The position numbers and the translations under genes were made by a program. 64,000 nt of DNA, taken from contig CM055107.1 in assembly GCA_029204225.1 (NCBI GenBank), positions 1,040,128 through 1,104,127 of the forward strand, in the 5' to 3' direction. The stretch is from Diphasiastrum complanatum. Taxonomy: Eukaryota; Streptophyta; Lycopodiopsida; Lycopodiales; Lycopodiaceae. This document shows, piece after piece, positions 31,330 through 45,733 of this stretch (within the stretch, counting starts at the first letter, position 1; the number at the start of each line of letters is the position of its first letter). The notes beneath the pieces were generated by a model. It ran no database searches. It worked only from the letters and a program-made list of their open reading frames with translations, and was not told the origin of the DNA.

Positions 31330-33706
31330 GTAGGAATTGGTCTCTTCATCATCTTGTCATCCATGCACGCACTCATGCTCCTCACCTTCTCTGCTCCTCC
31401 TGACGCTCATACCATCGTACACTTTGCCGGAAAAAACGTGCCTATGATGACTCCGTAGGGAAACGTCTTGTTGACCTTCCTTTTAGCTCTTCCTCGTGCG
31501 TTTTTTGGCGTGAGTTTATCCCTCATGCCCCGCCACCTCTCCTGGATGACCTCCGCATATGGGCCAACTATGCAACTAGCCTATACACCATACCCATCAA
31601 CTCACCCATCTCTATATTTCCCCGACCATCTGAGTTCACCTTCTTCACCTCTGATGTGGTCCTTTACAGCCATCAAGAGAATGAAGCCCCACAAGGCTAG
31701 AGATATCGAGGACCTTGAATCCGAACTCACGACTCATTTTGCCGACCTACTTGATCCCACACTAGCCAATCTCCTCAACTCTGTAGTTGTCTCTGGCTTC
31801 CCATCATCCCGGTGCACTAACATCATCCACCCTATTCACAAAGATGGTGACCCCATGATTCCTGGTAACTATCACACTATCATGATTGGGCATCTTCTCG
31901 CGAAGCTATATGGTACTTTAAGCAAAGCAAGGTTCCGAGCCCATTATTCTACCATTTGATTGAGGAAGCCAAGCACATGAAAGAGAAGGTTTATTGTTGC
32001 TTTGTGGACTTCAGGAGAGCCTTTGATTTTGTCCCATGCTCCCTGCTCATTCAGAGACTTCGTGACCTCGGCTTTTTCACTGACATCATTCTATCTGTGA
32101 TGGCTTTTTATGACAGAGTCTTGAGTTGTTTTCGACATGGTAGTGGTATTTCTGAGCACATTTGGAGCACCATTGGGGTGAAGCAGGGTTGTTCTCTTTC
32201 ACCAATTCTTTTTGGCTTATATATTGACGAATTGGAGAGATTCATCTTACAGTGTGGTGGATCTAGTTGTAGACTTGGCATTCTTCTTTGTGCGGATGAC
32301 ATGGTACTAGTCTCCCCGACTAGAGAGGGGCGTATGGTCTTCAACACTTCTAGAGCTTTCATGCAGTGTTAAGAGCTCATTCTCGATGGGCAATTCCTAG
32401 AGGTGGTCTCTTCATACACTCACTTGGGGACTACATTGAGCATGCGACAAGCAGCTACCACTCGACTTGGAAAGGGACATGCCTCGTTCAGCTAGAGCGG
32501 TTTTTCTTCCAGAAGTTCATTCAGGATGCTCGAAGTAAGTGTAGACTTTTTGATACCATTGTCACCCCTACAGTTGCCAAGTTTGTTGTTCCACCTATAC
32601 AAATAGATGCAGGCATATATTCAGAGAGTTCAAGCACTTCCAGATACAGAGAGGATACGCAGATAGCACTTGCTTCCTCACATTCTCTTCATGATCAGGG
32701 CTACAGGTTGTCATGGTTTTCTTAGGCATCCAACCTCCTCCTTGAGTCATTTGGTATCTACATTACAGATCTTCCCTCGGGTACTCACCAGTTTATCACT
32801 TTTATATAGGGCATATCTTGATCATACATGGGGACGACAGTTGGGGGTTAAGCCCAATTATTATCAGACTCCATTAAGTTATACGTAGTAGGGTTCCCAA
32901 TTTTGACACAGTACATGGACTCAGGATTATCACACAGCCTCAGATTCACATTGGGCCAGCTTCACGTATCATCACATTGGTTGGCTATTGAGACTGGGAG
33001 GTTCCATGGTATTCTGAAAGAGGAGCGGATATGCTAGTTATGCTCTTTGGAGGAGGTGGAGTCTGGGGAGCATTTTATGTTCATGTGTCTTGTATACTAT
33101 GAGATTCAAGGGAGATACTATTGCCTGTTTTGCGACACGCCCACCACACTACAATCACTCATAGCATATGAGGACTCTCATTGTGTTGCACTTATGATAC
33201 GAAAGATGTTCTTACTATGACGAGATCTATGTCAGATAGCTTAGTAGAGTCGTCTTAGCTTTCAGCCTCAAATTACATCTTTCTTCTCTAGGAGAAGACC
33301 ACACTGGGATTTAGAGTTTGGTGATGATGAGGATGATGACGACATACCTATCTATCGAGATCAAAGGCAACGCACCACTCATAGTCATGTTGCAGCTCAA
33401 GTTACCCGACCTATGAGGAGACACGCATCTCATCCTCCTAGATGACGTCAGCGACTACCAGAGCTACCTCATGATGGAGCTCAAGGTATCACATCCTTCC
33501 ATGTTAGGAGCAAGACATGATAACAATGATATACCTCATTTATGCTCCTATATATCCCATCTCATTTATTTTAGTTCATAGTATTAGATATAATGTTTCT
33601 CTCGTTACCGTTTCGGAGACGTTTCATATGCTCCCATCGTTGCCGCATACTTGACATGTACATTTACTAATCTTACATGCCTTTTGGCATGGAAAAGACA
33701 TTAATA

Positions 33707-33709
<3 letters not shown>
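31330..33709 (+). mobile_element. LINE-a (L1-type non-LTR retrotransposon), 5'-truncated
   Basis: Starts in the linker before RT (KRLVDLPFSSSSCVFW near 31460) and runs through RT and a C-terminal zinc region to a 3' end ACATTAATAAAG, directly followed by (CT)n. ORF1 and endonuclease are missing. The same 3' end sequence recurs in LINE-b and LINE-c. Confidence 0.85.
31440..33130 (+). pseudogene. LINE-a reverse transcriptase
   Basis: Fingers: CTNIIHPIHKDGDP, YHTIMIGHLLAKLYG. Motif A: CCFVDFRRAFDFV (near 32000). Motif B: GVKQGCSLSPILFGLYIDEL (near 32170). Motif C: LLCADDMVLVS (near 32290; usual Y/F-A-D-D is C-A-D-D). The thumb is partly deleted. C-terminal zinc motif LCSLEEVESGEHFMFMC near 33040, preceded by a stop in place of one residue. 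At least three frames, so inactive. Confidence 0.85.

Positions 33710-33762
<53 letters not shown>
33710..33762 (+). repeat. (CT)n microsatellite at LINE-a 3' end
   Basis: About 26 CT units starting immediately after the AATAAAG of LINE-a. Confidence 0.97.
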
Positions 33763-33764
<2 letters not shown>

Positions 33765-33900
33765 CTTCTATTTTCTGGCTACTAACTCTATTACCTAAGG
33801 GTTAACTTCTAACCACTAACTAAACTCCACTATCTAGTAACTATCAACCGCTAACTTCTAAGTTACTAATCATTAACTTTTAACACCTGAGTAACTTCTG

Positions 33901-34114
33901 GTGCTTGAGGATTGTGCATAAGTGAGCCTAGAGAGAGGCATTCCTCATCATAATCTATGGAGCAAAGGTGGGGAGGAGGCAAGGCAGCCAGCTCCACCAT
34001 GTTTCGTGTGCTCTGATTTTGTACATGCAGGGAAATCGACAGGGATCGACATTGCTGTTGCTGCGCACGGGATAAGCTAGGTTTTAAGTGAAGTTTCAGA
34101 TTTGGAGTCTGACA
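33901..34114 (+). repeat. Gypsy C 5' LTR, truncated
   Basis: Starts GTGCTTGAGGATTGTGCATA and ends GGAGTCTGACA. Nearly identical to 37894-38111 apart from a few substitutions and short indels (CAGCAAAGGTTGGGAGGAG versus GAGCAAAGGTGGGGAGGAG). Confidence 0.9.
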
Positions 34115-34115
34115 T

Positions 34116-34129
34116 TTGGTATTAGAGCC
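34116..34129 (+). other. Primer-binding site of gypsy C
   Basis: TTGGTATTAGAGCC just after the LTR; one base differs from the usual TGGTATCAGAGCC. Confidence 0.75.
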
Positions 34130-35725
34130 AAGGTTCTTGAGAAGAGGGCTGCCAAAGAATTTGCAGATTGAAGCCCACAGGACCAGCGCTGATGGAAGGA
34201 CACAGAAGCGTGGAGCGGATCTTCGGAATCGTTGCAGCGATCTCCCACTTGATTTGAAGGTTTTCTATGCAACCAATCCATTCCATTTGGAATCACATCA
34301 AAATTCCAAGCCGTTTGTGAGAAATTCCAATTTTTGTGAAAAATTCACATGCAGTTGTACACAGTCCAGCCGTGGAAGATCATCAATTTGACCTAGCAAT
34401 GGTTGGCGGATTTGGAGGGCTGTTCTAGACACTAGTCGCTAGTGCACCAAACAAAGAACGTGCAAATCGGATCATTAATGCTCCCTTACTAGCGGATTGA
34501 AGTCTGAAATTCCTGTTTTCGGGCAGTTTTGACCTCCTGACTTGAAATGGTCACCATTCTCAAACGGTTGAAGCTTTTTCAACGATTGAAGATGGGGGAG
34601 TTAGCCAAGACTAGGCCGACCTAGAACCTCTTGATTGCTCACCAAGATTTGTTTTATCAAGGCGTACCGCACGTGCAAAGTGGCTGCAAATTTGCCGATT
34701 TTTACATGCGTGCAAGAAGGCCTTCTAGCACTTTTTTGAATGAAGTCTAGGAAGGATTTTTCAAGGCTTCCTTTCACCTCTTGGCCTTTATTGGGGAGGT
34801 TTAGGAAGTAAGTGGAAGACTTTCTATTCCCTTTTGGCCTTTATTGGGAAGGAGCAGACAAGCTTCAACAAAACTTTTGGAAAGTTTCATTTTGCTTTGG
34901 TTACTTGGGAGGATGCATGTGGAAGGAATGTCCACGGAATCCAATGCGGACTTCATGCAATTTGCTAGTGAAGCAGGCACGAGCACCCATGGCTATTGAA
35001 GAGCTGGAGCAGGATGAACTCCAGGGAAGTACTCTTCATCTTGTGAAAGTGTTGATGATCAGGTAAGGTTGATGTTTTCTCTTTTGCAATTGTTTAAAAC
35101 GTGCATGCAACACATGTATCAATTTCCAGGTTCTTCTTGATTGTTATGACAAGACAATTGTGTGGTATGAATGTGTGTTCTACTTGACCGTAGGTCCCCT
35201 CATAATGTACTTCTTTGATTGAAAGGTTGACTGTGAGCATGCAACCATCCTTGTACTAGTACACAGTCGTGAGGGCTGATGGAAAGGGTACAGTTGGGGG
35301 AAGTTTTTGGGTATAAAGATAATGTGTTAGATATGAAGATAATGTGTTTGGCATGTTTTGATGTGGTACATGGAATATGTTGGCATGTAGTACGGAACCT
35401 CTACATCGCTTGGGGCACTCATGTGTGCGAGTTCCAGCGTGATGGTAGAGTCCATTCACTTTGAGGTGAGCCCGATGTGCCTTTAGGACCTTTGATCATG
35501 GCAACTTAGTATGTGGGGGTTCGTTGTAAGTATATGTGTTTTTGTTATTGTTTGATATGTTGACTGCTGGTTCCAAAAAGTAACATATGGCAAGAACAAG
35601 TTGACTTACTCAGGAACCTAGACCAACAAATGGGTCATGGCGTATGTGTCTGGGCTTATCGATACTTGAACTCCCCAGGGGCAAAGGACGGTATGGGATG
35701 CCCAATGTTTAAGGAGTTTGTCAAG
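34130..35725 (+). other. Gypsy C leader and lost gag-protease region
   Basis: About 1.6 kb in which no gag, zinc knuckle or protease motif could be recognised. Either non-coding leader or too decayed. Confidence 0.5.
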
Positions 35726-35729
35726 CATT

Positions 35730-37391
35730 GATATCCTATTCCCCATATTGATGATATGGTATTATATGGTGCTGCTGTTTTAGCAAAGTTGTTTGAAAAA
35801 TGAATATTAGTAACTCAGAGTTCATGAAGTGCATGTGCATAAGACTGCCTTCAAAACTTGTTTTGGTCACTGTAACTTTTTGGTTATGCCTTTGATTGAC
35901 TAATGCCCCAACAACATGTATGATGTTGATGAACAATGTACTCTGACTGTTTATGGATGACGTTATGGTTTATAGTTGTGGTGACGTTTTGCACATAACT
36001 CACCTTAGAACTGTTTGTCAACCCTGAGGGATAAAATCTTGTTTGCTAATGATAGTAAAAGATAGCATACTTGGGTGTTAGCTGAAGGCATAAAACTGAA
36101 TCCAAGGAAAGTTGTTCTCCTTCCGTGGCCTGTACCTACAGACTTGACGGTATTGAGAGGCTGTCTTGGATTGTTTGGGTTTTATTGCAAGGTGTGAAGG
36201 GTTGTTCACACATGGCTGCACCTTTGACCGATATGCTATAGAATAATAAGTGGACGGAAGTTCAGCCGTGAAGTTTCAACGCTTTGAAAGAAGTTATGGC
36301 TGACTTTGTCATGTTAAAGATTGTAGACCCTCAGAAACTATTTGTCATAGAAACAAATGCGAGTGATGTCGTCGTTGGGACAATTCTGATTCAAGTGGGT
36401 AGGCCAGTGGCCTTTGTGAACGAGAAGCTCAACCGTGTTCAGAAGAGTTGTATGCCATTGTCCATGCTTTGAAAGTATGGAGGCATTATTTTATTTGTGT
36501 GGTGCGGGTTTGTATACGCCAACCATGACATTTCTATGTATTTCTGCAATTAGCCAATTGGGCTGAATTGATGCAGGAGTTTCACATGGAAATTCGGTAC
36601 ATGAAAGGTATCAAAAATCGTGTGCCTGATGCATTATCTCATATATTGTATCAGATGTCTTTTGTGGTCATGTGGAAATTCAGCAAGAGTATCTTCATTG
36701 TTTATTGTAAGGAGGTTGTGAGAGAGGTAAAACTTGGCCAAGTAGAGTCTCAGAAGGAGAGCTCTGATCTCTTTTCTCACACTTGCCTGAAGTATACCAT
36801 AGCAGATGGTATAGTTAAAGGAAATAGCAAACTCCCCATTGCAGTTAGTAAAGGGCTGTGTAGGGAAAATTTTGCATTTATGTTATGATAGTACTGGTGC
36901 TAGTCATCCGGGTGTGGATTGGACCTATGAGATGATCCTATGTAACTTTTGGGGGCCCAATATGGTTTTAGGCCTACTAGTCTTGTTACGTTGGGAATTC
37001 CTCAAAGTGCCTAGTACAGCTGATTTCTAACTCTATGAGTAAGATGCTTGAGTTAGTTGAAAAAATTTAAGACAAGCAATCATGGTGCTAGTGAAAGCTG
37101 AGTGTGATCGCCAATAGTATGGGATGGTGGTTATCATAGGAGGCTTGATTAGGCCAGTTGTTGTCGACAACTCCGGTGTACGGAGATGAGTCAGTTGTGA
37201 CGCTATTCATGAGCATGTAGAGGAGACCCATGGCCAACAAGGATATTGGATAGGCGGGAGAAACGTTTGTGTAACCGCTTGATCTTTGATATATTTAGTT
37301 GCTTGGCATGGAAGACCTCTTGCAGATGCTACCTGGGAGACCGTGCACAGTTTGCGTGCACAATACCCTAGTTTCGTGATCGCGGACGATG
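35730..37391 (+). pseudogene. Gypsy C RT-RNase H-integrase-chromodomain remnants
   Basis: RT: PIPHIDDMVLYG near 35735, then KTAFKTCFGHCNFLVMP near 35850 and MDDVMVYSCGDV near 35955 across frames. RNase H: KLFVIETNASDVVVGTILIQ near 36340, and MQEFHMEIRYMKGIKNRVPD near 36570 leading to integrase. Zinc part near 36860-36930 (HLCYD..ASHPG). C-terminal end: LVAWHGRPLADATWETVHSL near 37300, a chromodomain tail that may direct insertion to chromatin marks. Most of the integrase core is lost. Confidence 0.8.
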
Positions 37392-37403
37392 TCTTTTTAT
37401 GAG

Positions 37404-37412
37404 TGGGGGGGA
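37404..37412 (+). other. Polypurine tract of gypsy C
   Basis: TGGGGGGGA directly before the 3' LTR. Confidence 0.85.
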
Positions 37413-38111
37413 TGTTAGAGCCTTTACTCCCTGTCCCAGTTATTTACAGTTTTTAGAGACACATGTACACTTTGTAATTATTTCAATTACTAAAATGGCT
37501 AAGTCACCGGCCTGTGGTGACCTTTGTAAGTAAATTGTAAATAAACTGTAATTAGTTGGCATTGGACCTCAGAGAGTCATGCTTAGCTTTGGCATGGGGT
37601 ACTGGGTCATTTATTAGGAGTGGCTGGATTGAACTTCCTAAAAAGTAGGAGAGTTGACTAGTCAATTTGACATGTGTCATATGCTCATTGGGACACTTGG
37701 TCCAGTGAATGAGCAACACATGTTAGGGTTGACCGGTCAAACATGACACGTGTCACATGTTCACTGGGACACTTGGTCCAGTGTATGAGCGACACATGTC
37801 AGCCTACTCACTTGCCTATGTGTCAGAGTACTGCCAAGTGGTGAGTGTCGGCTGTGCATGGAATTGGCCATGTGTCGACGTCAGGGTTAAGGGGTGCTTG
37901 AGGATTGTGCATAAGTGAGCCTAGAGAGAGGCATTCCTCATCATAATCTATGCAGCAAAGGTTGGGAGGAGACAAGGCAGCTAGCTCCACCATGTTTCGT
38001 GTGCTCTGATGCTTGTACATGCAGGGAAATCGACAGGGATCGACATTGCTGTGATTGCTGCGCACGGGATAAGCTAGGTTTTAAGTGAAGTTTCAGATTT
38101 GGAGTCTGACA
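37413..38111 (+). repeat. Gypsy C 3' LTR
   Basis: 699 bp, TGTTAGAGCCTTTACTCC.. to ..GGAGTCTGACA. Contains two diverged internal copies of ACATGTGTCAYATGYTCAYTG (about 37670 and 37745). Confidence 0.9.
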
Positions 38112-38343
38112 GTAGTCTACTACAATCATCAATCATCAATCATTGAACATTCAATGTGTCATCATTCATGGACTCCTAACCCCTCTAGGCTCTCACAATG
38201 CACGTTGATGATTGCACAATGCATTGTCAAGAATGATGAATCAAAGACAATCTCTCACAATGCAAAAACATTCCTAAACCCTAAGCCCTCTTTAATGAAT
38301 ATATGGCAAATTTTTTTCCATTTACCATATTACATAGTACACA

Positions 38344-38346
<3 letters not shown>

Positions 38347-38416
<70 letters not shown>
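38347..38416 (+). repeat. (CT)n microsatellite at LINE-b 5' end
   Basis: 35 CT units; LINE-b coding sequence begins at the next base. Confidence 0.97.
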
Positions 38417-38418
<2 letters not shown>

Positions 38419-39257
38419 TGCCCACCATCATTGAAGAACCAGTCCTGCTACCCACCATCGCTGCATCACCTGGTCATAATGATTCCTCCATTGGTACAGA
38501 TGGAGCCTCCACTTTTACTCCAGATGATGATGTTGATAAAGGGTCAGCATTTCGTACTCCATGCCCTCCCTCTGCTCGTTCCTCTTTCTTGCTTCCTGAA
38601 ATCTATACACTGGCCAAATCATTTGAGCAATACATTCTCTCCTACATCGAGCAGATCAGACAAGAATCCAGCTCTCTTTGAAAGGAAATGGGACAGCTTC
38701 AAGCGACCATTCAATCTATGTCTGCTGAACGAGAAATCATGCTAACCCGGAGTACTTCTTTGGAGGCAGCAATAAGCAAACAAGGAGAACCTATGAAGAT
38801 TCAAGAATTGGAAGAGAAGATAGAGCAACACAACGCTGAGACAAAAACATGGGCTTCTCTTTTCAAAGAGGACGTTAGGGAGGGTACACCCTTCTTTAAG
38901 CGAGTCATCTCAGCCACCATATCCGAAGAGCGAATGCGGGAGTACAAATCCCTGAATATTAGGGGCCGAGGGGTAGAAGACACCAATGATCCCATGACCG
39001 AAGCAACCAGCTTTCTTTCAAGTACACTCTCCCACCACTCCGATGGATTGGATAGAGCTTGGAGAACCAAGAGAGACCCTTCTACACTCATTGTTCGCTT
39101 CACAAACTCGGAGGAAAGGTGGGCATCCCTGAAACTGCGGGTCAAGCTTAGAGGTACACTTATATTTATGGATGATGATCTCACCCCCATGCAGGTTGCG
39201 GATCGGAAGAAAGCATTCAGCGAGGCAAAAGCTTTGGGGAAGAGGGTAATTTATTAG
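38417..39257 (+). pseudogene. LINE-b ORF1 (nucleic-acid-binding coiled-coil protein)
   Basis: 280 codons in one frame, with a TGA at 38679-38681. Begins without a Met at the (CT)n junction, so 5'-truncated. Coiled coil around residues 90-145 (EMGQLQATIQSMSAEREIML, IQELEEKIEQHNAET), then a C-terminal domain with RVKLRGTLIFMDDDLTPMQV and RKKAFSEAKALGKRV. This matches the layout of L1 ORF1p (trimeric coiled coil, RNA-binding domain, C-terminal domain), which coats LINE RNA. A 5'-truncated start fits target-primed insertion. Confidence 0.8.
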
Positions 39258-39329
39258 GATGGTAAGGCTCGGTACATTGATCCTCCGAATCCTGATAAAT
39301 AGGGATTAAGGCCCTCCGGACTAAGCGGT

Positions 39330-40190
39330 TTGGGGGGTCTTTCTAGAGCATTGCGGTTGAGGTTATGGAACTGCAATGGCATTCACTCTTTAGCTACAAC
39401 AGGGGATTTTAGAGATTTTTGTGCGGAGGGTGATATCCTATTACTCACTGAGACACATGAGAGTCCAGAGAGAGGACTACCGGCTTGTGCTGGTTTTTGT
39501 TGGTACTTTGCACATCGGAGGGCGATGAGAGCATTGACAGATCGAGGTTCTGGTGGGGTGGCCTGCTTGGTCCGCAACTTCATTCAGCCTTGGGTCGAGT
39601 TGGTACATATTGATGAGCGACTTCGCTATATTTGGATTCGGGTGGACCGGACTTTGATGAGCCTGGACCGAGACCTCTTTATGGCCATTTGTTATTTTCC
39701 ACCGGATACATCAGCCTTCACCTCAGATGAGGAGTCACCTTACATAGATATCTCTTCAGACATTATCAGATACAAGGAGCGGGGTTATATTCTTTTAGCT
39801 GGTGACTTTAGTGCCAGAACAGGGTTCAGGCAGACAGAGTTCCATAGAGCAGAGGATGATCGACATCGAATACATGCTTTAGACTTGGATGATCTTGATC
39901 TCCGGCGACGATCAGCAGCTCCAGTTACTACATATGGAGAGCAGATGCTTCAGTTGGGCGAGGCTCATGGATTAGCCATTTATAATGGCTTACTGCAGTG
40001 GCACGATTCAGGTGACTACACTTATTTTCCACACAGCGGAGGACATAGTGTTGTTGACTATTTCATGGGATTGTCGTCTCTCCTTCCCTCCATTTCATCC
40101 TTCTTGGTTCACCGCACCACCCTATCTGACCACTCATACCTCTCTCTCTCTCTATTGCCTTCTTCACACTCCAGACACTTGTATATTTAA
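39330..40190 (+). pseudogene. LINE-b endonuclease domain (EEP family)
   Basis: 286 codons without a stop. APE-like endonuclease motifs in order: LRLWNCNGI (residue ~14), LLTETHESPERGLP (~40), LFMAICYFPP (~115), ILLAGDFSARTGFRQTEFH (~150), HSVVDYFMG (~255) and TLSDHS (~273). The enzyme nicks target DNA to prime reverse transcription. It is the N-terminal part of ORF2, here cut off from RT, so the whole protein cannot retrotranspose. GDF-S replaces the usual GDF-N. Confidence 0.85.
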
Positions 40191-42250
<2,060 letters not shown>

Positions 42251-42539
42251 GTTGCAGGCCACGATCCGGAATGCGATCCGAAACGCGTTCCAGATCGCGT
42301 TTCGGGGATTCCCATTAGGGTTTCCCAGAACGCTTTTTTTTTTTTTTTTGAAATTTTTTAAATGCCAATATGGGTATCAAATGGAAGGTTTTTTCAAGGG
42401 CAGTTCATTTATCAAGTTTGCCATCTTTCAGGACCATTGTTGTCCATTAACTTATTTTTCACTATTATATCATCTTCTACAGTTACCAGTATTGTGTGAA
42501 ATGAAATCATGTGCAAAGCAAAGCATTGAAAGCATATTG

Positions 42540-42541
<2 letters not shown>

Positions 42542-42600
<59 letters not shown>
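42542..42600 (+). repeat. (TC)n microsatellite
   Basis: About 29 TC units. No LINE 3' end (AATAAAG) precedes it. Confidence 0.97.
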
Positions 42601-42603
<3 letters not shown>

Positions 42604-42926
42604 GACCATGCTGGAAAAAAATGATACCAAATTACCTACTGAAATAGACCATGCTGCGGGAAAAAAATCATATGGAAACACAAACCATTAGGACACAATG
42701 TAAAAACGCGAAAATATATAATGTCTCATAAATAAATAATGTCTCATAACAACTAACAACTAACAATCGTCCTCTAACTCAAAGTCTGAGTCATCAGTCT
42801 CCGTGGAACTGCCAAACACAGGCCACCACCTCGTCGCTTCCACCGTCTTGATCACGCACGGATCGATGCCCCACGCTGCCCACAATCCACCATCACCTCC
42901 TCATCCTTGCTCTCTCTCACTCTCCA

Positions 42927-43007
42927 ACTCTCAGAAGCCAAAAATTTTTATGTTTTTCGCAGGCTGCCTGCTCGCGGCCCACATAAAAAAATTTGGCTTC
43001 TGAGAGT
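42927..43007 (+). repeat. 26-bp inverted repeat with 29-bp loop
   Basis: ACTCTCAGAAGCCAAAAA.. (42927-42952) pairs with 42982-43007 at 24 of 26 positions. The loop includes CGCAGGCTGCCTGCTCGCGG. Confidence 0.9.
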
Positions 43008-43344
43008 AGCGTTTCTGGTCCCAAAACGCGAGCGATCCGGAACGCGCGATCCGGATCGAAATCCTTCCGGATCGCGATCCACTGCAACACAGCTTCATTG
43101 ATATGAATATTTGTGAATGTGTGATGTCGAAATGTTTCTTGAAAACTATATTGACACACGCATAGAGGGAGAGACAAGTTAGATTTTTTCTTCATGGAGA
43201 ACCTAATTGTCAGGGGTTGTGTTGATTTTTCCTTTTATGGTGATTTAGAGTATTTCATGTACAAGCTATAAATTTTAAGAACTTTTTTTTGTTTAAATAT
43301 TCCAATTTCCTATGAATAGAGTAATCGTTTGTGTTTTCTGATAG

Positions 43345-43421
43345 GTTGGCGAACAATGCTTGTGGTGCCCGAACTTGAAAAAGAGTTAATGCTCCTTCAT
43401 GAAACCACAGAAATTCGCAAG
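43345..43421 (+). CDS. 5'-nucleotidase exon 11
   Basis: 77 nt between ctgatag and CGCAAG|gtatac. Begins with the last two bases of the split Gly codon: WRTMLVVPELEKELMLLHET, then TEIRK. This is the conserved segment after HAD motif IV and lies 17.1 kb from exon 10. Confidence 0.94.
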
Positions 43422-45730
43422 GTATACTCAGGAAAAAAATTGGTCAAAGAAATTTTGTTTTATGGAAATGTATGTGAATCTTTTGCATTTCCCTAGTTTG
43501 ACGTAGCTTTCTTGTGGTTACCCTCCTTGAAGCAAAATAGGGATGTAGTTTTTGTTTGTCTTATTCAACATGAATTTATGCTTTCATAATGTCTCTTTAA
43601 CCTTGCTTAGTCACCACTTGAAACTTTTATCTATGAAGCGATGGAAAATGACTTTTTGTAGCATATGGTCCTGATTGTTTGTTCCTCTATGTCAATTCTT
43701 CCAGAGGGACAATTCTGTTATCATTGTTTGTGGAGATATGTATATCTAATCTGCTCTGATGAAAAGCAATCAGAATTATGCAAGACCATCTGCAAGGAAT
43801 CTGGTAATTGTCCAACAAATATAAATATACCCAGCAAATATCATATGATAACTGAAAGTGGCAGCACACATTAAAATTCTCAGTTAGAGCTTGTGTATTA
43901 TATTAAGCTTGAAGATCTCTGAAAATCTTTCAAGAGAAAAAAAATAATAATAATAATAAATAAATAAATAATCTGCCAACTCTCTTGACAATAATGATTA
44001 CAGCAAAGCTTGTTGGTGCTGACACTCCTAGAAAAAATAGACATTATAAGGATGAGATAGACATTCAAAAATATCCTCAGGTTTCATTATACCTATTATA
44101 CTTGTGTGAGGGCAGCTAGTGCTTTCTAGATACCTCCACATTGTTTCTCTACATGGCAATGAAGAGCTTATCATGATTCAAGGGCTTCCAGGCCTCAACC
44201 GTCTTCATTTAGGGCAATTCAATCATCATATATGCTGGCTAGGAGAAGGGCAGCAATCTTTTATGGTGCTTTCTGCTGCAAGCTAGGCAAGTGGTGGCAG
44301 GTAGGTGCCTGCTCTTACAAACTTAGGTAGACAAAAGCTTGTCTTTCAAGTAGACTTCATAGGATAGTGTCAGATAGGCTAGTGTACATGTCCTGTATAG
44401 AACTTTCTTCAATGGTTGCTACTCTCAGTTAGTATAGAGTCTTTTGTGTCCTTGCATTAACATTGACCTCTTAGAAGTCTTAGCTTATATATGTAATCAT
44501 GTCCCCATGAGTTGATTAGATTGAGGGTTTCCCAACACTCTTATGGTTAATGGCTACATGTGCGTTGTCCTTTCAAAATCAAAAACTTGTCCAAGTCGCC
44601 CTTCTATCTTCCACTAAATTAGCAATGACTGTGATCCATAACTTCGTCCACATGTGCTTTGAGGTAGCGAATAGAGTCAAAATAGCGTCAAGTTTGCGTC
44701 AAACTTCTCAAACCTGTTGTCTGATGAACATTGATATGAGATTTAAGTACAAACTGAAGCAAGCAAAAACTTGTCAATATTGGCTTTTAGTCTTTCACAA
44801 AAGGTTGGCAATTATCTCGAAGAGAAAACTCTATAAAATTCGCTCAATCAAAACAAGCCTTTCATAATCTCTGTAGTTAGTGCTGATAACAATCCATGAT
44901 CCATAATAGGTCCACACTCCAAGTATTGGATGCCAAAGATTGCGAGAGATGCCTTTCACACAGAAGGATGCCATATCTGAATGCTTTTAGGAAAAGGCGG
45001 CCTCCGTCGCTTCTTGCTACCATCTAGTGTCAAAGATGAGAGTAGCACTTCATTAGGGCTAGACCCTTAGTGCCTGCACAGAAACAAAATTTTGACTACA
45101 ACTAAATCTTGGTTAGCGCTAATGCCTTACTTTTTACATAAAACATTCCTTTTGAATTGCGTAAGAATCTCTATTAGGAGTGGAGCCAAACTTGTAGCAA
45201 ACAAATACGTACCATAGTGCAAATGAAACTTGAGTGCAGCTAGTGACCTTGTTTGTACCTTTACATAAACCCAGTTCAAAGCAAAGCTTGATAATTGTTA
45301 CCACCATCTTCGTTGCACAGAAACACAGTCTAGATTGAAACTAAAGTTTAAGTAGGGCTTATTCCAGTTGTAAAAACATCTAAAGAAGAGTGGAAGTGAA
45401 GCTTGATCAAATTTGATTACGGCTAGAATAAATCATGGTACCCTAAAACTCCCATTCAAAAACATATACAATCATTATCAATTTAATAGTGCTCTAGTAC
45501 AAAGGTGGGAACATATCCATTTTATAAAATTAAGAAGTGTCAACAATTGATAATTCTCAAGAAAGAAACATAGAACAATAAGTGCCAATAAGTTGCCTTG
45601 CAACACCTTCCTACAATGAAAGATTGCTATTTAGGCTCTTTCATGAAGAAGCATTAAAGATCCCTAACAAAATTTAAAGTAAGCTTATTAGAAGGGTTTG
45701 AATAAACTCTTTAGACTTGTATGTCCTACG
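43422..45730 (+). other. Intron 11, first part; no gene seen
   Basis: 2.3 kb of AT-rich intron with an (AATA)n-like patch near 43940-43970. No transposon motif recognised. Confidence 0.5.
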
Positions 45731-45733
45731 GAT

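Larger units (their letters stand above)
33901..38111 (+). mobile_element. Gypsy element C (plus strand, chromodomain type)
   Basis: 5' LTR fragment (33901-34114), PBS-like site, long leader/decayed gag, RT, RNase H, integrase zinc region, chromodomain end, polypurine tract and full 3' LTR (37413-38111). The 5' LTR is truncated to its last 214 bp. All coding is heavily broken. Confidence 0.85.
42251..43088 (+). mobile_element. Possible fold-back/TIR element rich in GATCCGGAA motifs
   Basis: Left end GTTGCAGGCCACGATCCGGA; right end, read on the complement, GTTGCAGTGGATCGCGATCC then GGAA. Both ends contain several CGATCCGGA/AACGCG motifs in inverted orientation. No coding capacity. Encloses a (CT)n tract and a 26-bp hairpin. 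TIRs are imperfect and no clear target duplication is visible. Confidence 0.45.

Noticed and set aside
42542-42600. (TC)n tract as another LINE 3' junction
   Set aside because: No AATAAAG-type LINE 3' end precedes it.
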